Part shown: positions 34,536-43,371 of the stretch, piece after piece
How the letters are laid out: every line of letters starts with the position of its first letter
Numbering within the stretch: the stretch's first letter is position 1
Assembly (NCBI GenBank): GCA_945787445.1
Contig: CALZHT010000004.1
Span: 1 to 60,694, forward strand
Reading direction: 5' to 3'
DNA length: 60,694 bases
From: an uncultured Desulfobulbaceae bacterium
Lineage (GTDB): Bacteria > Desulfobacterota > Desulfobulbia > Desulfobulbales > CALZHT01
Notes under the pieces: generated by a model
Seen by the model: only the letters and a program-made list of their open reading frames with translations
Databases searched by the model: none
Told to the model about the DNA's origin: nothing
Position numbers and translations under genes: made by a program

Positions 34536-36227
34536 ATGACGAACCAAACAAAAGCATCCGATTTTATCCGAGATATTATTGCTCAAGACCGCAAAGCCAA
34601 TAAAAACGAGGGCCGGGTTATTACCCGGTTTCCTCCTGAGCCCAACGGGTACCTTCATATTGGCCATGCCAAGTCCATCTGCCTCAATTTTGAAGTTGCC
34701 AAAGAAAATAACGGCAGGTGCCATCTGCGGTTTGATGATACCAACCCCACCAAGGAAGAAGAGGAGTACGTGCAATCCATTAAAGAAGACGTGCGCTGGC
34801 TGGGATATGATTGGGGGGAGCATCTCTTCTTTGCTTCTGATTATTTTGACAAGCTCTACGAATATGGAGTCCATCTCATCAAAACCGGCAAGGCATATGT
34901 CTGTGACTTGACCGCTGATGAGATTCGGGAATACCGGGGCACTCTGACCGAACCGGGAAAAGAGAGCCCGTACCGGAAGCGCTCCATGGCGGAAAATCTG
35001 GATTTGTATGAGCGCATGCGGACAGGGGAGTTTCCGGACGGAACCCGTGTCCTGCGGGCCAAAATCGATATGGCATCCGGCAATCTCAACATGCGTGATC
35101 CAGTAATCTACCGTATTCTGCATGCCAGCCATCACCGCACCGGAGATTCATGGTGCATTTATCCCATGTATGATTACACCCATCCCATTTCCGACGCGGT
35201 TGAGAACATCTCCCATTCCCTCTGCACTCTTGAATTTGAAGACCATCGCCCCCTGTATGATTGGACCCTTGACAACCTACCGGTTGCCTGCCATCCGCAG
35301 CAGATAGAGTTTGCCAGACTCAATCTGAGCTTTACTGTGGTGAGTAAACGTAAACTTCTGCGTCTAGTAAACGAAGGGTTCGTGGATGGTTGGGATGATC
35401 CGCGTATGCCCACTCTTTCGGGAATACGAAGACGAGGATATACCCCTGAAGCCATCCGTAACTTCTGTGAACGTATCGGAGTTGCCAAACGTGACAGCAC
35501 AGTTGATGTGGCATTGCTTGAACATACAGTCCGGGAAGATCTCAATAATAGGGCGCCAAGGTCCATGGCCGTGCTCCGGCCACTTAAGGTGGTGATAGAA
35601 AACTACCCCGAGGGCCGGGTTGAGGAGCTTGATGCCCAAAATCATCCGGGCAATCCTGACATGGGTACGAGAAAGGTCCCATTTTCAAGGGAATTGTATG
35701 TGGAAAGAGATGATTTCATGGAAGAGCCGCCAAAGAAATTCTACCGTCTCACACCCGGCCGGGAAGTGCGGTTCAGATATGCCTATTTCATCAAATGTGA
35801 GCGCGTTGTTAAGGACGATAAAACCGGCGAGATTATTGAACTGCGCTGTACCTATGACTCGGAATCCCGTGGCGGCTCGGCGCCCGATGGCCGTAAGGTC
35901 AAGGCCACCATCCATTGGGTATCGGCCGCCCATGCAATTCCTGCAGAAATCCGTCTGTATGACAGATTGTTTGTCACGGAAAATCCGGAAGCTGATAAAG
36001 AAAAAGACTTTATCGAGAACATCAACTCGAAATCCCTTGAAATCCTTACAGAATGCCGCCTTGAGCCGAGTCTGGCAAACGCGGCGCCAGGATCACTGTA
36101 TCAGTTCGAGCGGCAGGGGTATTTCTGTGCAGACAGTAAAGATTCTGCAGCAGAAAAGCTGGTATTCAATCGCACTGTGACCCTGCGTGATTCCTGGGCC
36201 AAAATTAAAGGGAGGGGAAAAAGCTGA
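34536..36227 (+). CDS. glnS: Glutaminyl-tRNA synthetase
   Basis: A 563-residue class I synthetase that charges tRNA-Gln. HIGH is at 41-44 in [11 protein letters not shown], and the KMSKS-type motif is VVSKRKL near 268-272. The two C-terminal beta-barrel anticodon domains are present. Having glnS beside gltX suggests direct glutaminylation of tRNA-Gln rather than only the amidotransferase route. No frameshift was noted. Confidence 0.95.
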   Translation: MTNQTKASDFIRDIIAQDRKANKNEGRVITRFPPEPNGYLHIGHAKSICLNFEVAKENNGRCHLRFDDTNPTKEEEEYVQSIKEDVRWLGYDWGEHLFFASDYFDKLYEYGVHLIKTGKAYVCDLTADEIREYRGTLTEPGKESPYRKRSMAENLDLYERMRTGEFPDGTRVLRAKIDMASGNLNMRDPVIYRILHASHHRTGDSWCIYPMYDYTHPISDAVENISHSLCTLEFEDHRPLYDWTLDNLPVACHPQQIEFARLNLSFTVVSKRKLLRLVNEGFVDGWDDPRMPTLSGIRRRGYTPEAIRNFCERIGVAKRDSTVDVALLEHTVREDLNNRAPRSMAVLRPLKVVIENYPEGRVEELDAQNHPGNPDMGTRKVPFSRELYVERDDFMEEPPKKFYRLTPGREVRFRYAYFIKCERVVKDDKTGEIIELRCTYDSESRGGSAPDGRKVKATIHWVSAAHAIPAEIRLYDRLFVTENPEADKEKDFIENINSKSLEILTECRLEPSLANAAPGSLYQFERQGYFCADSKDSAAEKLVFNRTVTLRDSWAKIKGRGKS

Positions 36228-36316
36228 TTTTTTTTGACAAAAGTACACTTTTTTATCTTCTTGCTTGACATCAATTTTTGGGTGTGATGATTTTTATTTA
36301 GAAATTCAGTGAAAGT

Positions 36317-36396
36317 CACCCGATAATGCCAAACCCATCGCGAGGTGGGGGCGGAAAGCTATGGATCCGCTGGATGCGGAAGGCCGAGCCACCGAA
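36317..36396 (+). promoter_or_regulatory. Cyclic di-GMP-I (GEMM) riboswitch aptamer
   Basis: The core AATGCCAAACC, the stem CCAT-CGCGAG-GTGG with a GCGA tetraloop, the conserved GGCGGAAAGC, and a second stem ATCCGC-TGGAT-GCGGA with receptor bases ending GGCCGAGCC follow the GEMM layout (CAAACC ... GNRA loop ... ACGCAAAGCC). It is followed by an intrinsic terminator that shares its 3' bases, so ligand binding would switch transcription of the DUF2780 gene. Variants of this fold bind cAMP-GMP; the ligand cannot be decided by eye. Confidence 0.75.
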
Positions 36397-36427
36397 GGTT
36401 TCACTTTTGGTGAGTTCGGCTTTTTTT
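36383..36427 (+). terminator. Riboswitch expression-platform terminator
   Basis: GCCGAGCCACCGA pairs with TGGTGAGTTCGGC around a short loop, followed by TTTTTTT. The 5' arm overlaps the 3' end of the aptamer, so the two structures are mutually exclusive. Confidence 0.8.
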
Positions 36428-36574
36428 ATGGCATAATCAATTAAAAATAGAAAAAGATCTTGGAGATATACGGATCCTTTCAATGCAAAATTGGGGCAGT
36501 ATCAGCGATTACAACCGAAAATGACCGATTATGTTGTAAGCAACTCTACTGGGCTAGCAAAGGAGGAGGATATT

Positions 36575-36958
36575 ATGGAGCTGTTAAATCTTTTAATCCA
36601 GAACCTTGGTGTTAATGCTGAACAGGCAAAAGGAGGCGCAGGTCTTATTTTTCAACAAGCACGGGATACGCTTGGGGATGGGGATTTTGGAAAGATTGCC
36701 GCGGAAATTCCAGGCATCTCTGATTTACTCAATGCAGCGCCGAAAAGCAGTGGTTTGGGCGGCGCTATAGCGAGCATGACCTCAGGGTTTGGCGGTGGTT
36801 TAGAAAAATTGGGTGGACTGGCAGGCTTAGCGGGCGGATTTTCAAAGTTAGGCTTGGAATCCGATATGATCGGCAAATTTATACCAATTGTTCTTACTTA
36901 TGTTCAGTCAAAAGGAGGAGAGACCATAAAAAATCTCCTAGCCGGTGCGCTGAAATGA
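36575..36958 (+). CDS. DUF2780 (VcgC/VcgE-like) protein under riboswitch control
   Basis: About 127 residues from ATG 36575, which has AAAGGAGGAGG at ideal spacing; an upstream in-frame ATG at 36491 lacks a site. The protein starts MELLNLLIQNLGVNAEQAKGG, has a helical DTLGDGDFGKIAAEIPGISDLL segment and a Gly-rich middle (GLGGAIASMTSGFGGGLEKLGG), and ends FIPIVLTYVQSKGGETIKNLL. This matches DUF2780, of unknown function. It is the first gene after the riboswitch. Confidence 0.8.
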   Translation: MELLNLLIQNLGVNAEQAKGGAGLIFQQARDTLGDGDFGKIAAEIPGISDLLNAAPKSSGLGGAIASMTSGFGGGLEKLGGLAGLAGGFSKLGLESDMIGKFIPIVLTYVQSKGGETIKNLLAGALK

Positions 36959-37016
36959 AAAAATTAGTTGGAGTGCTACATGTAATCAACCAAAAACGTA
37001 AAAAAGGAGGTTGGCT

Positions 37017-37421
37017 ATGACAAAATTGGAACATATTGAAGGAGTTGGAGACGCTTACGCCCAGAAGTTACAGGCAGTGGGCATCACTACAGCGGAAACA
37101 TTATTGGAAAAAGGTTCCACCGCAAAGGGGCGTAAAGAAATTGCGGATCAGAGCGGACTCAGTGAAAAATTAATTCTGCGTTGGATCAATCATCTTGATC
37201 TTGCTCGTATCAAAGGCATTAGTGCCCAATACAGTGAACTGCTGGAAGCTTCAGGAGCTGATACTGTTCCGGATCTGGCTCGCCGCAAGGCAGAGAATTT
37301 ACTGAGAAAAATGGAAGAGGTCAACGATCAAAAAAACCTTGTCCGTAAACTGCCATCCTTAAGCCAGTTGAGCGATTGGATCGAGGAGGCAAAAACACTT
37401 CCCCGTGTCATTACACACTAA
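37017..37421 (+). CDS. DUF4332 helix-hairpin-helix protein
   Basis: About 134 residues from ATG 37017 behind AAAAAGGAGG; the earlier TTG at 37011 is less likely. Two helix-hairpin-helix-like units read LEHIEGVGDAYAQKLQAVGI and LARIKGISAQYSELLEASGA, the DUF4332 pattern. Such proteins resemble nucleic-acid-binding HhH folds, but their role is unknown. It follows the DUF2780 gene by 58 bases on the same strand and may belong to the same riboswitch-controlled unit. A MITE begins at the last base of its stop codon. Confidence 0.8.
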   Translation: MTKLEHIEGVGDAYAQKLQAVGITTAETLLEKGSTAKGRKEIADQSGLSEKLILRWINHLDLARIKGISAQYSELLEASGADTVPDLARRKAENLLRKMEEVNDQKNLVRKLPSLSQLSDWIEEAKTLPRVITH

Positions 37422-37592
37422 GAGCTTGTCCGTAAATAAGCTTTTCAATGATCGCGCTGGCTGTTGAGCCGGATTTGGCCGTGACGATTGAGCAAAACCG
37501 CAGGCGCAGCAGCGTTACGTTGAGGATTTTGCGATTGAAAAACGGCCAAAGGCCAGATGCGGGTATAAAAGTATTATTTACGGATAAGCTCT
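37421..37592. repeat. 172-bp MITE with AGAGCTTGTCCGTAAATAA terminal inverted repeats
   Basis: The left 19 bases and the inverted right 19 bases differ at one position. Inner segments (GGATTTGGCCGT / ACGGCCAAAGGCC) also pair, so the whole unit can fold. It lies between the DUF4332 and DUF853 genes. Confidence 0.8.
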
Positions 37593-37625
37593 AAATGCAC
37601 GATTATTTAAGGGCATAATAATTCT

Positions 37626-39110
37626 ATGAGCGAACCCGTTAGTTTTGTGGTTGGAGGAAACCAAGGAGAGCCAGTTGAGCAACTCGGCAAGATGAGCAAT
37701 CGGCATGGTCTCATCGCCGGAGCAACCGGAACCGGCAAGACCATAACCTTGCAGACCCTGGCAGAGAGTTTTTCGCGCCTTGGTGTGCCTGTCTTCGCTG
37801 CTGATATCAAGGGCGACCTCTCCGGTTTGGGTGCTCCTGGTTCTCCTCATCCTAAGATTGATGAGCGTTTGCAGAAAATTCCATTGGCCGGCTATCAGCA
37901 GCGGCCATATCCTATCCTGTTTTGGGATATCTTCGGACAGAACGGGCATCCCATACGATCGACTATCTCGGAAATGGGTCCCCTGTTACTATCAAGCCTT
38001 CTGACTCTCAATGATACGCAGTCAGGTATTCTATACTCCTGCTTCAAGATCGCCGATGATGAAGGTCTCTTGCTCCTGGATCTGAAAGATCTTCGTGCAA
38101 TGCTGACGTGGATGAGTGAAAATGCAAAAGAGCTGCGTGGTGAGTACGGCAATATTTCCAGCGCGAGCATCGGTGCAATTCAACGGCAGTTGCTGGTATT
38201 GGAAGAGCAGGGAGCTGAGAATTTTTTTGGTGAGCCGGCAATAACTCTCTCTGGCCTCATGCAGGTTGACTTTTCAGGTAATGGCGTTATCAGTATCTTG
38301 GACGCCACAAAGTTAATGGCCCAGGCACCTCGGGTATACGCTACCTTCCTGCTATGGTTGCTTTCTGAACTGTTTGAACAACTTCCGGAAGTTGGCGATC
38401 CTGACAAGCCGAAGCTCGTTTTTTTCTTTGACGAGGCCCATCTTTTGTTTGCCCAAGCACCAAAAGTGCTCATCGAAAAGATAGAGCAGATGGTGCGATT
38501 AATTCGTTCCAAGGGTGTAGGAGTCTTTTTCATCTCGCAAAGTCCTCTGGATATTCCAGAGGCGATTCTTGGCCAATTGGGACTTAAGATCCAACATGCC
38601 CTGAGAGCCTTTACGCCCAAGGATAGAAAAGTTGTAAAGAGTGTGGCTCAGTCTTTCCGCGCCAATCCGGAGTTCGATTCCGAGAAGGTCGTTACGGAAC
38701 TCGGAATCGGTGAGGCATTGGTCTCCACCCTGGATGCAAAGGGAAGTCCTCTTCCGGTACAGCGCACCTTAGTTCGTCCTCCCGAGTCCCGCATAGGTCC
38801 TTTGGTTGATGCAGAACGTAAGGATCGTATCGACCGTTCACCTCTAAAAGGGCGCTATGATAATGTTGTGGATCGCGAGTCTGCCTATGAATTGTTAAAG
38901 AGCCGAGCTGAAGAAATGCAAGTTATTCAGGCTGAAGCTGAAAGGCAGGAAGCAGAAGCAAAAAATAAAGCAAAACCTGCAAGCAGCAGGGGCCGTCAAA
39001 GCATGGGCGAGGCCTTTATGAAAAGTGCGGCGCGGACTATAGGTAGCCAAGTCGGCCGCCAGATTATTCGGGGAATACTGGGTTCTATCTTCGGTGGCCG
39101 AAGGAAGTAA
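37626..39110 (+). CDS. HerA-like ATPase, DUF853 family (YjgR-like)
   Basis: A 494-residue P-loop ATPase of the HerA/FtsK class. Walker A is GATGTGKT (32-39), Walker B is KLVFFFDEAHLLF, and VFFISQSPLDIPEAILGQLG is the DUF853-typical C-motif region. The end is a charged, Ala/Glu/Lys-rich helix, then SMGEAFMKSAARTIGSQVGRQ and a GGRRK tail. The function of DUF853 is unknown; relatives pump DNA or protein. The start has no clear Shine-Dalgarno and lies 34 bases past the MITE. Confidence 0.88.
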   Translation: MSEPVSFVVGGNQGEPVEQLGKMSNRHGLIAGATGTGKTITLQTLAESFSRLGVPVFAADIKGDLSGLGAPGSPHPKIDERLQKIPLAGYQQRPYPILFWDIFGQNGHPIRSTISEMGPLLLSSLLTLNDTQSGILYSCFKIADDEGLLLLDLKDLRAMLTWMSENAKELRGEYGNISSASIGAIQRQLLVLEEQGAENFFGEPAITLSGLMQVDFSGNGVISILDATKLMAQAPRVYATFLLWLLSELFEQLPEVGDPDKPKLVFFFDEAHLLFAQAPKVLIEKIEQMVRLIRSKGVGVFFISQSPLDIPEAILGQLGLKIQHALRAFTPKDRKVVKSVAQSFRANPEFDSEKVVTELGIGEALVSTLDAKGSPLPVQRTLVRPPESRIGPLVDAERKDRIDRSPLKGRYDNVVDRESAYELLKSRAEEMQVIQAEAERQEAEAKNKAKPASSRGRQSMGEAFMKSAARTIGSQVGRQIIRGILGSIFGGRRK

Positions 39111-39169
39111 GGAGGGATATATATGGTGTGACACTTTGGGCAGACAAAATCGTATTTTTTGCGATTTCA

Positions 39170-39415
39170 TTAATCTTCATAATTTTCTGGATATTCAAAC
39201 AGTGAATTTTTCCATTCCGTTATGAGCTTCGACGCACGTTCGTAATCAGATTCGTCTACTTTAATTACACCCCAACCATATTGAGTTTGGAATATCCCAT
39301 TGTATGCAGTGTCCCGGAATGAAGTGATTTGGGCGACTATTCCATTTTTTTCCAAAAAGGCTTGTAATGCCAATGCTTCAGCTTCGTTATGGGGCTTTAT
39401 CAGATTCTTCATCAT
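39170..39415 (-). CDS. DUF2007-like small protein
   Basis: An 81-residue protein with the pattern KNLIKPHNEAEALALQAFLE then NGIVAQI, and GWGVIKVDESDYERASKLI, which fits the DUF2007 'putative prokaryotic signal-transducing' fold (a PII-like alpha/beta unit). It is downstream of the S9 peptidase by 4 bases on the same strand. No function is known. Confidence 0.75.
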   Translation of the reverse strand: MMKNLIKPHNEAEALALQAFLEKNGIVAQITSFRDTAYNGIFQTQYGWGVIKVDESDYERASKLITEWKNSLFEYPENYED

Positions 39416-39419
39416 TACA

Positions 39420-41399
39420 TCAAAAGATTAACGCTCCCAGTTCGTAGTAATCGAATCCGTTGCTACGTCCCCCTAGATGTTTGGCCAGGAAGTCTTCAGC
39501 GCTGCGAAACAGTTGTAATCGGTTTTTCCAGTGCTTGATGCCATGCCCGTCATTAGGAAAAAGCAGATACTGGACATCTTTGCCTGCTTTGCGAAGCGCT
39601 GCCACCATCTGTTCCGACTCTTGTTGTTTGACTCTGGGATCATTGCCGCCTTGGGCGATCAGTAAGGGGCTTTTCACCTGGTCGACGTAAAAGAGTGGCG
39701 ATCGCTTTTTCATATCGGCGCGATCCTCAGGATTGTCCGGATTACCGACATACTTGTAAAAATGTGGCATAAAGAGTTTCCAGTATTCCGGTACTGATTC
39801 CAGCAACGATACCAGATTGGAAGGCCCGACAATGTCCACCCCGCAGGCGAATATATCAGGAGTGAATGTCATGCCGACCAATGCCGCGTAACCGCCATAG
39901 CTGCCGCCGAAGATACAAATCTTGTTGGGATCGGCGATGTTGTTTTCCACTGCCCAATTGACACCATCCAGCAGGTCTGTATGCATTTTGCCTGCAAATT
40001 CACGAACTGCCGCCTCCATAAAACTCTTGCCGTATCCGGTCGAACCCCGGAAATTAACGTACAATACCGCGTACCCACGGTTTGCCAGGAACTGGGAAAG
40101 TGGATCAAGACCCCATCCGACACGGGCCCAGGGACCACCGTGGACCAGCAGTACCATGGGCAGAGGCTTTTCAGTTACCCCGGGCGGTTGCAGCAAATAC
40201 CCATGCAGTGTCCATCCGTCCCGGCTTTTGAAGGAGATCGGCTTCATTTCAACCAGTGATTCCTTGTAGCGTGACAACGGATGACGATTGAGAAGCTGTT
40301 TCCTGCGATGAACGCGGTCGAGCAGGTAATTCTCAACACTCCGATCCGTGTATACGGTAACGGTGGCCATCGCTTCTTGATCGTCGACGCTGCCCAGCGA
40401 CAAACCGAAGTTATGGTGGTCCTTAAAGAGAGCAGCGTCCTGTTTCACCTTCTCATCGAAAAAATGAATCTTCGGAAAGTCCGCGTTGACCAGCACAGCC
40501 ATTAAGCGCTTGTTTAGCCTACTGACCAGTATTTCCGCCACATCGACGTTGGGGTCTTCATAAACAAAAGATTCTTGGCCCGTGGCGAGATCGAACCGCC
40601 AAACGCCGATCCGGTCCCGTGCGCGGTTGGAAGTGACCCACAAGCCGCGGTCATCCGGAGTAAATCCCCAGACATTGAATGTGTCATCGAATTCCCAGTC
40701 CGCCATTGTTCGCCAGTCCGAGGTTGCCTGCTGCCATACTTCCAGGTGATGGCGGAAGCTCGGCGCCGTTTGACGGATGCGGGCGCGCAGCCGGCCGTCT
40801 TCATCCGTGATCCAGGCCAATACATCACCCGGATTCTCACCCACCATTTGCAGTTCACCGGTATTGATATTCAAACGGTACAGATCGAAGATCGACTTAT
40901 CGCGCTCATTATGTACTATAAGGATATGGTCAGGATCGTTTTTTATGATCCGGTGGATTGCCGCTCTTATGTTTGCAAACGGCGTCAAATCATTCGGTTT
41001 TGCCTGAGGATTTTCGGTGCCGCTGATGAAGATATGATAATTCTCGTCGCCCTCCTGATCCTGTACATACATAATTCTGCGGCTGTCTTGCGCCCACTCG
41101 AAATTGAAAACGCTACGTTTTGAATGGGTGTCAATGACCTGTACTGCATCACTCGCCAATGAGCGGAAATGAACGGTCAAACGACGTTTTTTAACAGCAA
41201 GCCACGCAAGCTTCCTGCCGTCCGGAGACACCTTGTATCGGAAAGCGGTTGCAGGATTAGCAAAGAACTCACGGGTCGGGATCAACTCCGGTAACGCTGC
41301 ATCCTGCAATGCAGGATGTATCGGCCTTGTCGCACAGCCATTACTAAGCAATACAATGAACAAAACAATGAGAAGTAGAAATCGACTATTTCTTGTCAT
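39420..41399 (-). CDS. Lipoprotein prolyl-oligopeptidase (S9 family) hydrolase
   Basis: About 659 residues from ATG 41399 (MTRNSRFLLLIV); Met codons further upstream overlap the HAD fragment. A lipoprotein leader with VLLSNGC directs it to the envelope. The N-terminal beta-propeller region includes FRYKVSPDGRKLAWLAV and SRRIMYVQDQEGDEN. The C-terminal alpha/beta hydrolase has the nucleophile Ser in FGGSYGGYAALVG (about residue 500), the acid in AQGGNDPRV and the His in PNDGHGIKHW. It would cleave peptides in the periplasm. Confidence 0.88.
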   Translation of the reverse strand: MTRNSRFLLLIVLFIVLLSNGCATRPIHPALQDAALPELIPTREFFANPATAFRYKVSPDGRKLAWLAVKKRRLTVHFRSLASDAVQVIDTHSKRSVFNFEWAQDSRRIMYVQDQEGDENYHIFISGTENPQAKPNDLTPFANIRAAIHRIIKNDPDHILIVHNERDKSIFDLYRLNINTGELQMVGENPGDVLAWITDEDGRLRARIRQTAPSFRHHLEVWQQATSDWRTMADWEFDDTFNVWGFTPDDRGLWVTSNRARDRIGVWRFDLATGQESFVYEDPNVDVAEILVSRLNKRLMAVLVNADFPKIHFFDEKVKQDAALFKDHHNFGLSLGSVDDQEAMATVTVYTDRSVENYLLDRVHRRKQLLNRHPLSRYKESLVEMKPISFKSRDGWTLHGYLLQPPGVTEKPLPMVLLVHGGPWARVGWGLDPLSQFLANRGYAVLYVNFRGSTGYGKSFMEAAVREFAGKMHTDLLDGVNWAVENNIADPNKICIFGGSYGGYAALVGMTFTPDIFACGVDIVGPSNLVSLLESVPEYWKLFMPHFYKYVGNPDNPEDRADMKKRSPLFYVDQVKSPLLIAQGGNDPRVKQQESEQMVAALRKAGKDVQYLLFPNDGHGIKHWKNRLQLFRSAEDFLAKHLGGRSNGFDYYELGALIF

Positions 41400-41643
41400 G
41401 TTGTTCAGGATCTTCATAGTCACGGGACATGCCTTCATAGCAAGAGAGGATGGCATTTGTCACTTCTTTTTCTAGGAGACGATTGCCGCCAATGGAACGA
41501 TAAGTAGTGAAATAATCTTCTCTTTCTGAAAACCGATCTTCACCAAACATGAATGTGCCGTTCATGTCTAGCAAAATCACTTTATAGTGCTCCAATAGAT
41601 ACAAAATATGTGGCCGCGTGCTTGAATAACGGAGGATTGCCAA
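41386..41643 (-). pseudogene. N-terminal fragment of a HAD-family hydrolase
   Basis: An 85-codon frame begins with a HAD motif I in KVILLDMNGTFMFGEDRF and continues EREDYFTTYRSIGGNRLLEKE, then ends EDPEQHDKK. HAD hydrolases are more than 200 residues, so motifs II-IV are missing. Its 3' end overlaps the start of the S9 peptidase gene. It is probably a truncated gene whose 3' part was lost. Confidence 0.7.
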
Positions 41644-42255
41644 TCAGAAATCAGCACCATAGGCGGCGCTGTTTTTCTCCCACCGGTAAACCCGCACCGG
41701 CGGTATATTGAAAAACTCAACTTCCAGGCGACCCGGCCCTAGGATGGGATGCGATAGAGAGGCAACGCGATTAGTCACCTGGTAGGCAACGAAACGTCCT
41801 CCCGGGGCAAGCGCTGACGAGATCGCCTCAATAATTTGCGATCCTGAACTTTGGCTCATGGTGGAGAATGGAATGCCGGAAATGACTACTTCCGGGGCAT
41901 TCAGGCCGTACATGGAAAGGATTTCCTTCAACCCTTGCGCGCTACCGAGATGGGAAATGTGCCGGCTGTCCGGTATCCGGCTTACCAGACCGTGTAAATG
42001 CGGATTAAGTTCAATACTGATGAGCTTGGCGTGCTGTTTCATTTCATCCAGTATTGACAGGGTTGTGCCTCCACTGCCAGGGCCCAACTCAACTATGGTA
42101 TTGGCGGATCTGACGCCGGCTGCCTCCACAATCCGGCGCTCAAGGAAACGGGAGCTGGGTATGATTGATCCGATCTGGCGCGGGTGTTTCAGGAATTGCT
42201 GAAAAAAGGCAACCCGGCCATTCCTATGGGCATGAAGGAGGTCATTATTGGACAT
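41644..42255 (-). CDS. Class I methyltransferase, phospholipid N-methyltransferase-like
   Basis: A 203-residue protein with FFQQFLKHPRQIGSIIPSSR at the start, motif I IVELGPGSGGTT, LISIELNPHL, and the VVISGIPFSTM motif. This combination is typical of the group annotated as phospholipid N-methyltransferases or rRNA-adenine-dimethylase-like proteins. It would methylate membrane lipid or a related target; the substrate is uncertain. It ends directly before the HAD fragment start. Confidence 0.78.
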   Translation of the reverse strand: MSNNDLLHAHRNGRVAFFQQFLKHPRQIGSIIPSSRFLERRIVEAAGVRSANTIVELGPGSGGTTLSILDEMKQHAKLISIELNPHLHGLVSRIPDSRHISHLGSAQGLKEILSMYGLNAPEVVISGIPFSTMSQSSGSQIIEAISSALAPGGRFVAYQVTNRVASLSHPILGPGRLEVEFFNIPPVRVYRWEKNSAAYGADF

Positions 42256-42428
42256 GCGAAGGTCTCCAGTAATATCGATTGTTATTCACGATGTTTATAA
42301 TTAGGTAGTAAGCCCAGCTTCCCTGTTGTTGCTATTTGATATTCGGATGTTGGGTGAAAAGTCAACAAAAAAAGCTTTTTCAGCATACCGTGATGACTAT
42401 ATCCATTGCCTTTGAGGTCATAATGCAA

Positions 42429-42941
42429 TTACAGATGCTTAAAGGTTTCATGGTATTTTACTGTCCCACGGCAGTTGGCAAGGGCGCCTTTATTTATTTC
42501 TTTAGCCATGAACACTTCCTCGGGGACGTCATATTCTGATGTAATCCCATATTTCACTGAAGGGATAAAACCAAAGCGCGGGTAGTAATCCGGATGACCC
42601 AAAACAACTACAGCATCATACCCGGCATCTTGACATTGTTTTAGGCCTTCTTTTACGAGTAATGTACCAACTCCCTTTTTTTGCCACCCTGGCAATACTG
42701 CCATAGGCGCCAGACCTGCTATGGTAATTCCTGACTTATTGCCTGCCAAGGCAACAGGGCTAAACAGTATATATCCGGTAATTTCACCATCCTTTTCAGC
42801 AACTAAAGAAATAATCGGGATGGCGCTGTTTCTCAATGCATCAACAAGATTTGCCTCTGCTTCAGTCTCAAAAGCCTCAATATTAAGCTGTCTTACTTTT
42901 TGTTGATCTTCCGGTTTTTCCGGCCTGATAATTGGGTCCAC
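42429..42941 (-). CDS. GNAT-family N-acetyltransferase (YhbS-like)
   Basis: A 170-residue acetyltransferase with acetyl-CoA motif A in LAPMAVLPGWQKKGVGTLLV and VVVLGHPDYYPRFGFIPS, the YhbS-type signature. The substrate is unknown. It is a single gene on the minus strand. Confidence 0.88.
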   Translation of the reverse strand: MDPIIRPEKPEDQQKVRQLNIEAFETEAEANLVDALRNSAIPIISLVAEKDGEITGYILFSPVALAGNKSGITIAGLAPMAVLPGWQKKGVGTLLVKEGLKQCQDAGYDAVVVLGHPDYYPRFGFIPSVKYGITSEYDVPEEVFMAKEINKGALANCRGTVKYHETFKHL

Positions 42942-43371
42942 GGTATTTATTTCTCTACTGATGTGATTGCAAAATTATAGAGCCGCCAATGGCATGCTAT
43001 ATTTGCGAAGCCTGCTTTCCTTAACCAACTAAAATGATCAGTAAGAATCATCGGATGATCTTTTTCCATATGTTTTGAAAACCAGAATACCCTGATATTT
43101 TTTTCTCATAAGCCTCTAACATATTTTTAGGCAGAGCAAAACCAACTATAGGAATAAAGTTTTTATTTTAGGAAAGGGGGGGGCCATCAATATGGCTAGG
43201 ATATAAAAATATTAATCACGATCAACGCGTGCACCCCAAGGGCACTTCCTTCGGGCGCATTCCTTGCAGGTTACGCAAAAAAGATTGCGTGCGCAAGTGG
43301 CGGCGGGGAGCTTCAATTCGGCACTCATTCAAAAGGAAAATCAAAGCCGGATAAACTCAGTGACCGGATTC
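42942..43371. other. 430-base interval without a gene
   Basis: It contains a G-run (AAAGGGGGGGG near 43177) and repeat-like GTGCACCCCAAGGGCA (about 43229) resembling part of the 29740-29990 block. No coding sequence or RNA is supported. Confidence 0.4.

Noticed and set aside
35620-36180. 186-codon frame inside glnS
   Set aside because: Alternative frame within a clear glutaminyl-tRNA synthetase.
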